Of a DNA stretch of 41,919 nucleotides, positions 15,194 through 22,544 are shown piece by piece. A program made the position numbers and the translations under genes. The stretch's first letter is position 1; each line of letters starts with the position of its first letter. Below the pieces are notes generated by a model. It was given only the letters and a program-made list of their open reading frames with translations. It did not search any database and was not told the origin of the DNA. The stretch comes from an archaeon (GTDB lineage: Archaea; Nanobdellota; Nanobdellia; Woesearchaeales; UBA11576): NCBI GenBank assembly GCA_020052935.1, contig JAGVOD010000074.1, forward strand, positions 1-41,919. The letters are read 5' to 3'.

Positions 15194-16963
15194 TCATTTC
15201 TTATGGAGTTTTTTTGCGCGCGACGCGACCACTGTGCCACGGGCAGTCCCATCGAGGATGCTGTTGTCGGCGTTGATGCTGAACCAGTCGTAGTAGTCGC
15301 TGAGGCCGAGCACCACAGCCCGGTCCGTATCTGTGTCTGGTCTGTTGTTTAGTCTCCACAAGTAAGGTTTGTATCCGCTCAGCCATTCACAGGCATTACA
15401 GAAATTGTCAAGGTCTGATATACCAAGCAATGCATGGACTGGCGGTTGAAGGCCGCTTGTTGCATTGACCCAACCATTTGGTCCAACAAGGTCTTCTTCG
15501 ACAGTTCTTTGTTCTGGCTGCATGTAATCATGGATTGCATCATCATTTCCGCTTGCGTACCTTATCTCCTGGACAACCTCCTTGTCTTTATTGGCGCGAT
15601 ACCTTGCCCTCGTGCCTGTCATCATCCAGTGCTTCTTAAAATCCTTGGCGAACATTTCTTTGACTTTTTCGACGAGTTTTTTCTGTCCTGTATCAGGGTG
15701 TGCCCTGTTCTCGTAGAGTGCCATTATGGTCGCCGTGTAGAGTTCAGCGTCAGCCAGCTTCCATTCTTTTCCTTTCAGCCTTTCGATGTGCTGGTCCTGC
15801 GTCAGGGATTCTCCGCCGTGCAGCAGTTCCTTGCTCCAGTCGACAGTCCTCTCTTCCTTGTTGTAGATTACGCCGTGTATCCTGTACCTGTCAGCAAGCT
15901 CTTCTATGAAGAATCCGCTGCCTGAATATGATGTCACGAGTGTTGCAGGCAATGCTTTCTCTCCTTCGACAAGCACTCCGTTCTGGAGCTCTTTCTTGGC
16001 TTCATTGTGTCTTGTCCTGACAAGGTATTTGAAAAGCCCGTCAGGCACGAGCCTCGAAAAGAATCTTTTCAGGCGTCCTCCTTCCTTTCTCCTGGAGAGT
16101 GTTTTCCCTTCCTTTATCTGCTGCAGATACTTTGCTACTTCGTCGATGCTTTTCGGCCTGAGCTCAGGGTCAAAATGCGTGAGCTGGTCGACAAGAATGC
16201 CAAGCGATGGGTTTTTGAACTCGAACTTGCCTGAATAATTCAGGTTGAAGCCGTCAAGCACGTCTTCAGGAGAGATGCCTGACGCGAGTTTAAGTATTGT
16301 AGGTCCGATGCTGTACAAGTCACTTTTATTGGTAGCTTGCCCCGCGAAGACTTCCGGCGCGCTGTAGCCCATTGTGCCGAACATCGTCGAGCCTCCGATA
16401 GTCTTGGCAATCCTCTGCTGGACGATGCCAAAATCAATCAGGTATAGCTTTCCGCTTTCTTTGTCAAGCATGATGTTGCTTGGCTTGATGTCGCGGTGTA
16501 CCACATGCGGAGTCTGGCCGTGCAGGTATTTCAGCACTTCAGTAAGTTGTAGCATGACGTCTACAATCTTCTCTTCAGCCAGCGGTCCTTCCCTCTCGAC
16601 TATCTTCTCAAGGCATTCGCCAGGCACCAGTTGCTGCGCCATGAACAAAGAATAATCTCTTCCTTCCTGGTGTTCAAACAAGTCATGGACTTTAGGGATC
16701 TGTGGGTGGTCAAGTCCTTTCAGCACTTCATATTCCCTGCCAAACAGGTCCACGCCCTTGAAAGCGTCAAGTCCGTCAATTTTCTTTCCGAACCTGTGCT
16801 CGCGGACGCAATACTCAACACCATCCTTCTCAGATCGATAAGCTATTGCAAGTCCACCGCTACCTAGAACCTCAAGAAGCCTGTAGCCATTGACTATCCT
16901 GATTGGATTGCCCGGCTCGGCCTGCATTATGATAGCCTCTTGTCCTGTCGCCGCTTCAGTCAT
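15194..16963 (-). CDS. Bacterial-type Ser/Thr protein kinase with a large unknown C-terminal domain
   Basis: 589 residues. Kinase domain about 25-285: glycine loop GSGGLAIAY (34-42), catalytic loop HRDIKPSN (156-163), DFG (177-179), and GTMGYSAPE in the activation segment. The usual ATP-binding Lys of the VAIK motif appears to be replaced by Arg (YCVRE, R54). Residues about 310-589 contain no motif I know and no transmembrane helix. GGAGG precedes the ATG, which overlaps the stop of an upstream ribbon-helix-helix gene (ATGA). Hanks-type kinases are uncommon in DPANN archaea, so transfer is possible. Confidence 0.9.
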   Translation of the reverse strand: MTEAATGQEAIIMQAEPGNPIRIVNGYRLLEVLGSGGLAIAYRSEKDGVEYCVREHRFGKKIDGLDAFKGVDLFGREYEVLKGLDHPQIPKVHDLFEHQEGRDYSLFMAQQLVPGECLEKIVEREGPLAEEKIVDVMLQLTEVLKYLHGQTPHVVHRDIKPSNIMLDKESGKLYLIDFGIVQQRIAKTIGGSTMFGTMGYSAPEVFAGQATNKSDLYSIGPTILKLASGISPEDVLDGFNLNYSGKFEFKNPSLGILVDQLTHFDPELRPKSIDEVAKYLQQIKEGKTLSRRKEGGRLKRFFSRLVPDGLFKYLVRTRHNEAKKELQNGVLVEGEKALPATLVTSYSGSGFFIEELADRYRIHGVIYNKEERTVDWSKELLHGGESLTQDQHIERLKGKEWKLADAELYTATIMALYENRAHPDTGQKKLVEKVKEMFAKDFKKHWMMTGTRARYRANKDKEVVQEIRYASGNDDAIHDYMQPEQRTVEEDLVGPNGWVNATSGLQPPVHALLGISDLDNFCNACEWLSGYKPYLWRLNNRPDTDTDRAVVLGLSDYYDWFSINADNSILDGTARGTVVASRAKKLHKK

Positions 16964-17097
16964 TTTTCCTCCAGCAGCTTGCGTACTGCATACTCAAAGA
17001 GGTGTGACTTATTGCGGAATGTGCCGTCCCTGAGGCGCTCTTTCGCCCCCATTAAGACGTTTTCATCAACTGTTATAGATATCTGATATTTTGCCAT
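16960..17097 (-). CDS. Ribbon-helix-helix DNA-binding protein, 45 residues
   Basis: MAKYQISITVDENVLMG begins with the beta strand of a CopG/MetJ-type ribbon, followed by two helices (AKERLRDGTF, NKSHLFEYAVRKLLEEK). It works as a dimer and is usually an autorepressor. Its TGA overlaps the kinase ATG by 4 bases, so the two are coupled. An A-box (AAGGTTTAAATAG on this strand, about 17126-17138) and the perfect palindrome CACTAATTAGTG (17148-17159) lie just upstream. Confidence 0.88.
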   Translation of the reverse strand: MAKYQISITVDENVLMGAKERLRDGTFRNKSHLFEYAVRKLLEEK

Positions 17098-17147
17098 TAT
17101 GTTCTGATGGAAAATATCACAACTATTTAAACCTTTTGTTTTTTCAC

Positions 17148-17159
17148 CACTAATTAGTG
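17148..17159. promoter_or_regulatory. Perfect 12-base palindrome, probable operator of the RHH-kinase operon
   Basis: CACTAATTAGTG, just upstream of the minus-strand A-box. Ribbon-helix-helix repressors typically bind such short palindromes. Confidence 0.55.
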
Positions 17160-17230
17160 ATAAAAAACATAAAAATACGACCAGGCCCCGTTTTATTTAT
17201 AAAACCTTCCGGCGGGATGAAATCTCAACA

Positions 17231-17342
17231 ACCGGATTCAGTTCCGGTGAATTACCGGATTCACATCCGGCAAACAGGTAAATACAAAAGTTATTTAAAT
17301 AGGGTGTGCGTCTTATTATCAAATACCGGATTCACATCCGGT
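17231..17342 (+). promoter_or_regulatory. Three palindromic operator-like sites around a TATA box
   Basis: Near-identical 18-base sites with consensus ACCGGATTCACATCCGGT at 17231-17248 (variant TTCAGT centre), 17254-17271 and 17325-17342. Each has arms ACCGGA/TCCGGT. The TATA-like TTATTTAAATAG at 17291-17302 lies between sites 2 and 3, so site 3 covers the probable start of transcription of the ATPase gene. Sites 1 and 2 are 23 bases apart. Confidence 0.65.
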
Positions 17343-17399
17343 AAATCTCCGGGTGCGGTTCAGTAAGCTAAACGTCTTGCTCAACCAGGGGTGCAGAAG

Positions 17400-18824
17400 A
17401 TGGATTTTTACAACAGGTCAGCAGAATTGAGGGATATCACATCGAAGTACGATGAGCTGTCATCAGGGGAGCTTTGCATCATATATGGCCGGAGAAGGTT
17501 AGGAAAGACTGCTTTCATAAAAAAATTCATGGGCCAGATCAAAGGCAAGGCGGTCTATTACTTCGTGAACAAGACCAACAGGAAAGAGCTTCTGGAGTTG
17601 CTGTCCGACAGCATATTTGACCAGACCGGGGAGCGGGAAATATTCACGGAGTGGGAACACTTTTTTGGCTACCTTCATAAGAAAGCATCAGAAGATAAGT
17701 TTGTGTTTGTGATGGATGAGTTCTCAAGGCTCAAGGAGCATTCCCCTGACTTCATCACGAAATTCCAGGATTTCTGGGATTCAAAGCTGTCAAAGACAAA
17801 GATAATGTTCATCGCAATTGGCTCTTCCATGAGCATGATGTTTGACATATTCATGGACAAGACAGCGCCGTTGTATGGAAGGATGACCTGGAAGATACCG
17901 TTCAGGCCGTTCAGGTACGTTGATTTTAGGGGGATGTTCAGTGAGGTGGATGAAAGCAAGAGAGTGGAACTGTTCTCTGTATTCGGAGGCACCCCTCATT
18001 TCCTTTGGTTTGTGAAGAAACACGCAGACAAGCCGCTCATGGATATCATTGACCGGCTTGTTCTTTCAAGGACCGCCCCACTGAAGGATGAACCTAACAA
18101 CTTTATAACCATGGAGCTTAAGAAAGAGACGAATTACAATTCCGTGCTCCATGCGATGGCGAAAACAAACGGGACGAGGGAGGAGATGGTTGTGCACACA
18201 GGCATAGACCAGAAAGACATCGACTATTATCTCAACAACTTAAGCGATCTTTTGTGCATAACAAAAAAGCTCACGCCGGTATTTCACGACAAGGGGCAGA
18301 AGACCAGGTATCGGTTTGATGATAATTTCTTTGGTTTTTGGTACAAGTACATCTTCCCGAACTGGTCTTTGATTGAATTGGGCAATGCCGAGATGCTGAA
18401 AAGCAAGATATCCTCGGACATAAACAGTTTTACAGGACACAGGTTTGAGGAGATAATACAGGAACTCCTGGTATTATATAATGGCAAGAAGATAAAAGGG
18501 CTGTCGATAGACTTCACTGAGATAGGCCCGTGGTGGGGCAGGAACAGGAAAGGGGAAACTGAAGAGATAGACCTCCTTGCCAATGACCCGCAAAGCAGGC
18601 AACAGATCGTATGTGAGATTAAATGGACGGGCAGCCTTGTTGACTCAGGCTGCGTAAGCAGTCTCGTTGAAAAATCAAGATTATTGAACACTGCTGGAAA
18701 GATCAATTACCTCATCGTATCCAGGTCAGGATTTGAATCAGGATGCATTAAATACATGGATGAGAAAGGAATTGTACATCTGGATTTAAAAGAGATGAGT
18801 GAATTATTCGATGATGTGGAATAG
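17400..18824 (+). CDS. Archaeal STAND-type ATPase with DUF234 nuclease-like C-terminus
   Basis: 474 residues from ATG 17400 (AGGGGTG upstream; a GTG at 17391 is less likely). The P-loop GRRRLGKT and Walker B FVFVMDEF are typical of the archaeal ATPase (ATPase_2/MNS) group. A winged helix in the middle (REEMVVHTGIDQKDIDYYLNNL) is followed by the DUF234 PD-(D/E)xK-like part (GETEEIDLLAND, then QIVCEIKWTG). These genes are numerous and mobile in archaea; their exact role is unknown, with defence or DNA repair suspected. It sits behind the three-operator promoter and divergent from the kinase operon. Confidence 0.9.
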   Translation: MDFYNRSAELRDITSKYDELSSGELCIIYGRRRLGKTAFIKKFMGQIKGKAVYYFVNKTNRKELLELLSDSIFDQTGEREIFTEWEHFFGYLHKKASEDKFVFVMDEFSRLKEHSPDFITKFQDFWDSKLSKTKIMFIAIGSSMSMMFDIFMDKTAPLYGRMTWKIPFRPFRYVDFRGMFSEVDESKRVELFSVFGGTPHFLWFVKKHADKPLMDIIDRLVLSRTAPLKDEPNNFITMELKKETNYNSVLHAMAKTNGTREEMVVHTGIDQKDIDYYLNNLSDLLCITKKLTPVFHDKGQKTRYRFDDNFFGFWYKYIFPNWSLIELGNAEMLKSKISSDINSFTGHRFEEIIQELLVLYNGKKIKGLSIDFTEIGPWWGRNRKGETEEIDLLANDPQSRQQIVCEIKWTGSLVDSGCVSSLVEKSRLLNTAGKINYLIVSRSGFESGCIKYMDEKGIVHLDLKEMSELFDDVE

Positions 18825-18825
18825 G

Positions 18826-20073
18826 ATGGAAAAGACACTCGAGATCAAATCAATAGCATCGACAGGGAATGGCGCGGGCTACATAGAGGAAGGTGGCTTC
18901 AAGGTGCCTTACTTCGTCCCGTTCACCTGCCCCGGAGATGTTGTGAAAGTAAGGGAGATAGAAAAGAGAAAGAAATACGTGGAGGCAGAGCTGGTCGAGC
19001 TCGTGAAGGCGTCTCCTCACCGCAGCGACGTGAAGTGTAAGCACTACACAATATGCGGCGGCTGTAATCTCCTGCACATAAAATACGAGACGCAGCTCGG
19101 ATGCAAAAAAGAGGTTCTCGCTCATGTCCTGGCAAGGTCAGGCATATCCTTCCCAGAGATAGAAGTGATGTCGTTGGACAATCCTTTCAATTATCGTTTC
19201 CGCGCAAAGGCTTTCTTCGAGTGCAGGGACGGCAAGCTCATCTGCGGGTTCAACCAGCGCAAGACCAACTACGCTGTTAGGATAGATGAGTGCCACATCG
19301 TGCACAAGAAGATCCTCGAAGCCATAAAGGCGATAAACAAGGCCAAGCTTACGATCCAGAACAGGTTCATAGGTTTCTTTGTCGTGAATGAAGAAGACTT
19401 GTCAGTCACCCTGCAGCTCACTATCAGCAGGAAGTTTCCAGGATTTGAGGAGGCGTTCAAAGGAACAGTGGATGAGTTTGTGTACCGGGGGGAGAAGCAG
19501 GAATATTCTCTGAGGTATAGCTATGAGATAGACAAAAAGGAATACTCGCTCTCATACTCTTCATCATTCATCCAGTCCAACCTCGCGCTCAACAAGAGGA
19601 TGGTGGAAGCTTTGTTTGATTGCCTGAAAGGCATCAAGCAGAAAAAAGCTCTTGCAGACCTTTACTGCGGCAATGGCAACCTGTCGTTGCCTCTCACGGC
19701 GGTGTTCGGGAAAGTGGTCATGGTCGAGGGCGAGCCATACTCGTTCGCCAACCTGCAGAAGAACATCCAGCTTAATGCCGTAAGCAATGCTGAGGCATGC
19801 AACTCTGACGTGCGCGAGTTCTCGATGAAGAAGCTGTCTTTCGATGCGGTCATACTGGACCCTCCGCGCATAGGCTGCGGAGAGGATGTCATCAATAATA
19901 TCGCAAGATGGTCTCCTGAGACCATCATCTATGTCTCGTGCAATCCAGTCGTCGCATCCAAAGAGCTGAAGTTGCTTATGGGCGACAGGTACAGGATAGA
20001 CAAGACTGTGATGATCGACATGTTCCCGCACACGAATCATATAGAGTTCATCGCATTCCTGAGGAGGAGATAG
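18826..20073 (+). CDS. RumA/TrmA-family RNA (uracil-5-)-methyltransferase
   Basis: About 416 residues from ATG 18826, which follows the ATPase stop by one base. There is an N-terminal TRAM domain (SIASTGNGAGYIEEGG, VPFTCPGDVV), cysteines C71, C77 and C80 (KCKHYTICGGC) plus a later Cys for a [4Fe-4S] cluster, a SAM-binding motif ADLYCGNGNLSLPL, ILDPPRIGCG, and the nucleophile in YVSCNP. The family makes m5U in tRNA (position 54) or rRNA using SAM; archaeal members related to the Pyrococcus enzyme act on tRNA. The exact target cannot be read from the sequence. Confidence 0.93.
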   Translation: MEKTLEIKSIASTGNGAGYIEEGGFKVPYFVPFTCPGDVVKVREIEKRKKYVEAELVELVKASPHRSDVKCKHYTICGGCNLLHIKYETQLGCKKEVLAHVLARSGISFPEIEVMSLDNPFNYRFRAKAFFECRDGKLICGFNQRKTNYAVRIDECHIVHKKILEAIKAINKAKLTIQNRFIGFFVVNEEDLSVTLQLTISRKFPGFEEAFKGTVDEFVYRGEKQEYSLRYSYEIDKKEYSLSYSSSFIQSNLALNKRMVEALFDCLKGIKQKKALADLYCGNGNLSLPLTAVFGKVVMVEGEPYSFANLQKNIQLNAVSNAEACNSDVREFSMKKLSFDAVILDPPRIGCGEDVINNIARWSPETIIYVSCNPVVASKELKLLMGDRYRIDKTVMIDMFPHTNHIEFIAFLRRR

Positions 20074-20093
20074 CATTGAAAAGTGTGTATTTG

Positions 20094-20267
20094 GCGGCGC
20101 CGCCGTGAGTTTGCGAGGCGTTTAGTCAACAACAACGCGGGCGTTGTCGGGGGTCTCTCCGACCGAAGGGAGCGAGATGCCAAAAACCTTCGGTTTTTGA
20201 GCAGCCCCCTACGGGGGGACAGCCCATAGAACAAAACTCACGCACGCCGAGCCTCACGCGGCGCCGC
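20094..20267. repeat. Palindromic element, copy D (extended)
   Basis: 174 bases. Outer arms GCGGCGCCGC-C-GTGAG (20094-20109) and CTCACGCGGCGCCGC (20253-20267), again with one extra C on the left. TTGCGAGGCGTTTAGTCA follows the left arm; CGCCGAGC precedes the right arm; the core GCCCCCTACGGGGGG is at about 20204-20218. Extra hairpins are added inside: CAACGC/GCGTTG and CAAAAACC-TTC-GGTTTTTG. It fills the space before the next gene, ending about 20 bases before ATG 20288. Confidence 0.75.
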
Positions 20268-20287
20268 GTGAAACAAGTTTGAAAAAA

Positions 20288-21112
20288 ATGATACCCATAT
20301 TCACGAAGAAAGAAGCCGAGCAGATTCTAAATGCAGAGGATTCAGTAGAAGCTTCGCTTGACCTTGGCCTCTCGAAGACAAAGATAGATATCGAAGATGG
20401 CTTTGCAGTCATCGCAGGCCAGAAGATCCCGATTGATGAATTCAAGAAAGTCAAAGAAGGATTTTTCTACGTCGTTGAAGACTCGACGCTGAAGAAGGTT
20501 GCGATATTCTCTGACGAGACGAACCTTTACTACAAGCTCCTCCCTACGACAGACTGGCCGACCATCACCTTATCCTCTGTTCCGATGCACCGTCACATCC
20601 ACATGTCTCCGAAACGCGACACAGAGACTAAGATAAAGGAGATATCTCCTGTCAAAGGCAGAGTCCTGGACACTTGCTGCGGCCTCGGCTACACTGCGAT
20701 AATGGCTGCGAAGTACGCAGACGAGGTCATCACTTTCGAACGGGATGAGAACGTCGTTGGATTGTGCCGGCTCAACCCATTCTCTCAGGAGATATTCACG
20801 AACAAGAAGATAAAGCTGACAGAGGGCAGCATTTTCGAGGAGATTTCAAGATTCAAATCCGAGTCTTTCGACCGCATCATCCATGACCCTCCGACTTTCA
20901 AGGTCTCTCCAGAGCTTTACTCAGACGGATTTTACGAAGAGCTCTACAGGGTCATGAAGAAAGGCGGCATATTGTATCACTACGCCCCTTCCCCCGGCAA
21001 GACAAAAGGCAAGGCTTTCTACGAGAACATGATCAAGCATCTCAAGGCAGCCACGGATTTCGAGGACATAGAATACCACGAGAGGTCGTCTGGGATAAGA
21101 GCGACCAAGTGA
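20288..21112 (+). CDS. Archaeal SAM-dependent methyltransferase (COG2521-like)
   Basis: About 274 residues from ATG 20288; a TTG at 20279 is the alternative. The N-terminal domain precedes a class I methyltransferase fold: motif I VLDTCCGLGYTAIMAA at about 125-140, the acidic residue in EVITFERD, and the catalytic-loop HDPPTF. The DPP motif is typical of enzymes acting on amino groups of nucleobases or protein side chains. It resembles the archaeal family described as predicted methyltransferases; the substrate is not known. No TATA box is seen outside palindromic element D, so its promoter may lie in the element or farther upstream. Confidence 0.85.
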   Translation: MIPIFTKKEAEQILNAEDSVEASLDLGLSKTKIDIEDGFAVIAGQKIPIDEFKKVKEGFFYVVEDSTLKKVAIFSDETNLYYKLLPTTDWPTITLSSVPMHRHIHMSPKRDTETKIKEISPVKGRVLDTCCGLGYTAIMAAKYADEVITFERDENVVGLCRLNPFSQEIFTNKKIKLTEGSIFEEISRFKSESFDRIIHDPPTFKVSPELYSDGFYEELYRVMKKGGILYHYAPSPGKTKGKAFYENMIKHLKAATDFEDIEYHERSSGIRATK

Positions 21113-21120
21113 TTCAAAAA

Positions 21121-21129
21121 CTTTATAAA
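21121..21129 (+). promoter_or_regulatory. TATA box of the 21153 zinc ribbon gene
   Basis: CTTTATAAA centred about 27 bases before ATG 21153; a leaderless transcript is expected. Confidence 0.6.
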
Positions 21130-21152
21130 CCACCATCGCTGCCTGGCCAGCC

Positions 21153-21305
21153 ATGACAGTCACGTACCAATGCGCTAACTGCAATTATCGTTTTGAGATG
21201 GGTTCTGATAGGCGTACACTGGTCTGCCCTTATTGCAACAAAAAGACGCTGAAGACGCTGTCGCGCGGGCCGAGCTTCACTGACAAGCTGATAGAAGAAG
21301 CTTGA
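21153..21305 (+). CDS. Zinc ribbon protein, 50 residues
   Basis: MTVTYQCANCNYRFEMGSDR and onward to TGA. Two CxxC knuckles (CANC at 7-10, CPYC at 25-28) form one zinc ribbon, followed by a basic stretch and a short helix. Its size and layout are like RNA polymerase subunit P, but the C-terminal half is not a clear match, so I call it only a zinc ribbon. It is leaderless from its own TATA box and followed by a hairpin plus T-run. Confidence 0.75.
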   Translation: MTVTYQCANCNYRFEMGSDRRTLVCPYCNKKTLKTLSRGPSFTDKLIEEA

Positions 21306-21312
21306 CTTCTAT

Positions 21313-21355
21313 TGAACCAGAAAATATCTCAACAATATTTGGTTCTGTTTTTCTC
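21313..21355 (+). terminator. Hairpin plus T-run after the zinc ribbon gene
   Basis: GAACC-AGA-AAATAT pairs with ATATTT-GGTTC (a bulge of three bases in the left arm), followed by TGTTTTTCTC. Confidence 0.5.
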
Positions 21356-21594
21356 ATCGTAAATCTTGCGGAATACTCGCAATATTTCCGAAAAATTCTG
21401 CATTAACCGGAAAAGCATCCAACGACTTCGGAAGAGTTACGGTCTGACCGATATTCTTACGTTTTTCCGTCGAGAGAATTGATAAAGGAAGAAAACATAG
21501 TAGAAGACAAAGAGAAAAAAAACCAGGTCGCATAACCTGGCACCAGGCTAAAATCTGGCAAGTCCTACCAAGGCAGAGAATATCACGCTTGCAA
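21356..21594. other. Intergenic sequence with small hairpins
   Basis: No credible gene. It contains CCAGGT-CGCATA-ACCTGG at 21523-21540, whose GGTCGCATAACC core recurs inside the predicted RNA at about 21678-21689, and CCAGgctaaaatCTGG next to it. Confidence 0.4.
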
Positions 21595-21604
21595 AGTATA
21601 TAAG
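21595..21604 (+). promoter_or_regulatory. TATA box upstream of the predicted structured RNA
   Basis: AGTATATAAG; a transcript would begin near 21625, at the first hairpin of the predicted RNA. Confidence 0.5.
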
Positions 21605-21616
21605 TTTTGCTGTATT

Positions 21617-21850
21617 GGTTCAGAAAGACGTTTTCTGAACCCTAGAAACCCGCAGGGTTTCTATTGTGCAATGGCAGGGTCGCATAACCAGGTATTGCGC
21701 TGAGCTGATGCCTCAGTGGGATCGACCAATCCCTCGCGGGTTCAAAAAAGTAGAGCCCCCAGACTTGGAAAATGCTCAAAGAATCGAAGATTCTTTGGCA
21801 TGCCAGAACCAACAGGTTCTGAGCATCCCGCCCCTGCCGCACAATAACAT
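21617..21850 (+). ncRNA. Candidate structured non-coding RNA, family unknown
   Basis: A chain of perfect stems with no credible protein: GGTTCAGAAA/TTTCTGAACC (21617-21641); AGAAACCC-GCA-GGGTTTCT (21644-21662); then a 183-base domain closed by ATTGTGC (21663-21669) + GGCAGGG (21673-21679) pairing with CCCTGCC + GCACAAT (21832-21845), 14 base pairs with one AAT bulge. Inside are CTGAG/CTCAG (21700-21716), GGGAT/ATCCC (21718-21733) and a branched arm ATGCTC/GAGCAT (21772-21826) holding CAAAGAATC-GAA-GATTCTTTG and CAGAACC-AACA-GGTTCTG. A TATA box lies about 20 bases upstream. It lacks recognisable SRP, RNase P or tRNA core sequences. Confidence 0.5.
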
Positions 21851-21932
21851 ATGACCTTTGTAACCATAGGCGACAACTATGCGTTATTGACAGGCGTAAC
21901 GGGCCCCACGACGTATTTACAACCATTTAAAT

Positions 21933-22007
21933 AGCACTTAAGTGCTCAATAAATAGCACCAAAGTGGAAAGATATATAAACGAGTAGCAATAGAATACAC
22001 CAAGGTG
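21933..22007 (+). promoter_or_regulatory. Three operator-like sites flanking the HEPN/MNT promoter
   Basis: CACTTAAGTG (21935-21944, within the 14-base palindrome AGCACTTAAGTGCT), CACCAAAGTG (21957-21966) and CACCAAGGTG (21998-22007). The TATA box GATATATAAA (21971-21980) lies between sites 2 and 3. The last site also contains the ribosome site AAGGTGG of the HEPN gene. The wing-helix of the MNT protein is a likely binder. Confidence 0.6.
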
Positions 22008-22013
22008 GAAATA

Positions 22014-22544
22014 ATGGAAACAAATGAAGCGTCCGATAAGGCAGCGGTGCCAAGATGGACTGATCTCCCAGCAACAGAGAAAGAGAACTATCTTGCTTTC
22101 CACAGGAACGCATCTGAAGAAGACTTGAAGCATGCAGAGAAAAACATTCTCGAGTTTCCTCGCTGGAGCATAATCTCCGGTTATTACTGCATGCACAACC
22201 TGACAAAGCTTTTCATTGCTGAGAGGTTCAACACCAAGATATCAAGTCCTGAGATACATGCAAAGGCGATTGAGGCGCTTGAGCATTTCATCAGGGATGA
22301 CGCGCTAAAGGAGAAACTGCTTGTGCTGCTGAAAGAGGCGAAGGACATCTACTACAGCGCTGAGCGGCTCAAGGAGAAGACGTTGCCCGTACTCTTGAAG
22401 CGCGGCAAGCAGGAGCGGGGCAAGGCGCAGTACTATTCTGAGGATTACACAAAAGAAAGCAAGGTGAATTCCCAAAAAGCGGCTTATTTTCTCGATAAGA
22501 TAGTAAAGCCATACGTCGGATTGGTGAAGGGGTTGATGGAATAA
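22014..22544 (+). CDS. HEPN-domain protein (toxin of a HEPN/MNT pair)
   Basis: About 176 residues from ATG 22014 (AAGGTGG upstream; a GTG at 22005 is possible). It is all-helical, with the HEPN features SGYYCMHNLTKLF, then HAKAIEALEHFI, then ERGKAQYYSEDYTKES near residue 145. The classic RNase motif Rx4-6H is not clear; the C-terminal R-x5-Y is of the kind seen in the UPF0332 group. In HEPN/MNT systems the HEPN protein is an RNase or AMPylated toxin. Its stop overlaps the MNT start by one base. Confidence 0.85.
   Translation: METNEASDKAAVPRWTDLPATEKENYLAFHRNASEEDLKHAEKNILEFPRWSIISGYYCMHNLTKLFIAERFNTKISSPEIHAKAIEALEHFIRDDALKEKLLVLLKEAKDIYYSAERLKEKTLPVLLKRGKQERGKAQYYSEDYTKESKVNSQKAAYFLDKIVKPYVGLVKGLME

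Noticed and set aside
17231-17342. CRISPR-like array from the CCGGATTCACATCCGG repeats
   Set aside because: Only three short palindromes at uneven distances, placed at a promoter, with no cas genes nearby.
1885-20267. The palindromic elements as integron attC sites
   Set aside because: They share the idea of a folded site with extra bases, but no consistent GTTRRRY core and no integron integrase are present; only copy A has a GTTAGCG.
21521-21575. Similarity of ACCAGGTC...CCAAGGCAGA to bacterial SRP RNA
   Set aside because: The conserved GGAAG and AGCA loop residues and the closing stem are missing, so this is likely chance.
21735-21765. tRNA-like GGGTTCAAA T-loop sequence
   Set aside because: No acceptor, D or anticodon stems can be formed around it.
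21666-21854. 62-codon frame inside the predicted structured RNA
   Set aside because: It lacks a ribosome site and coding character, and its sequence is explained by the paired stems.
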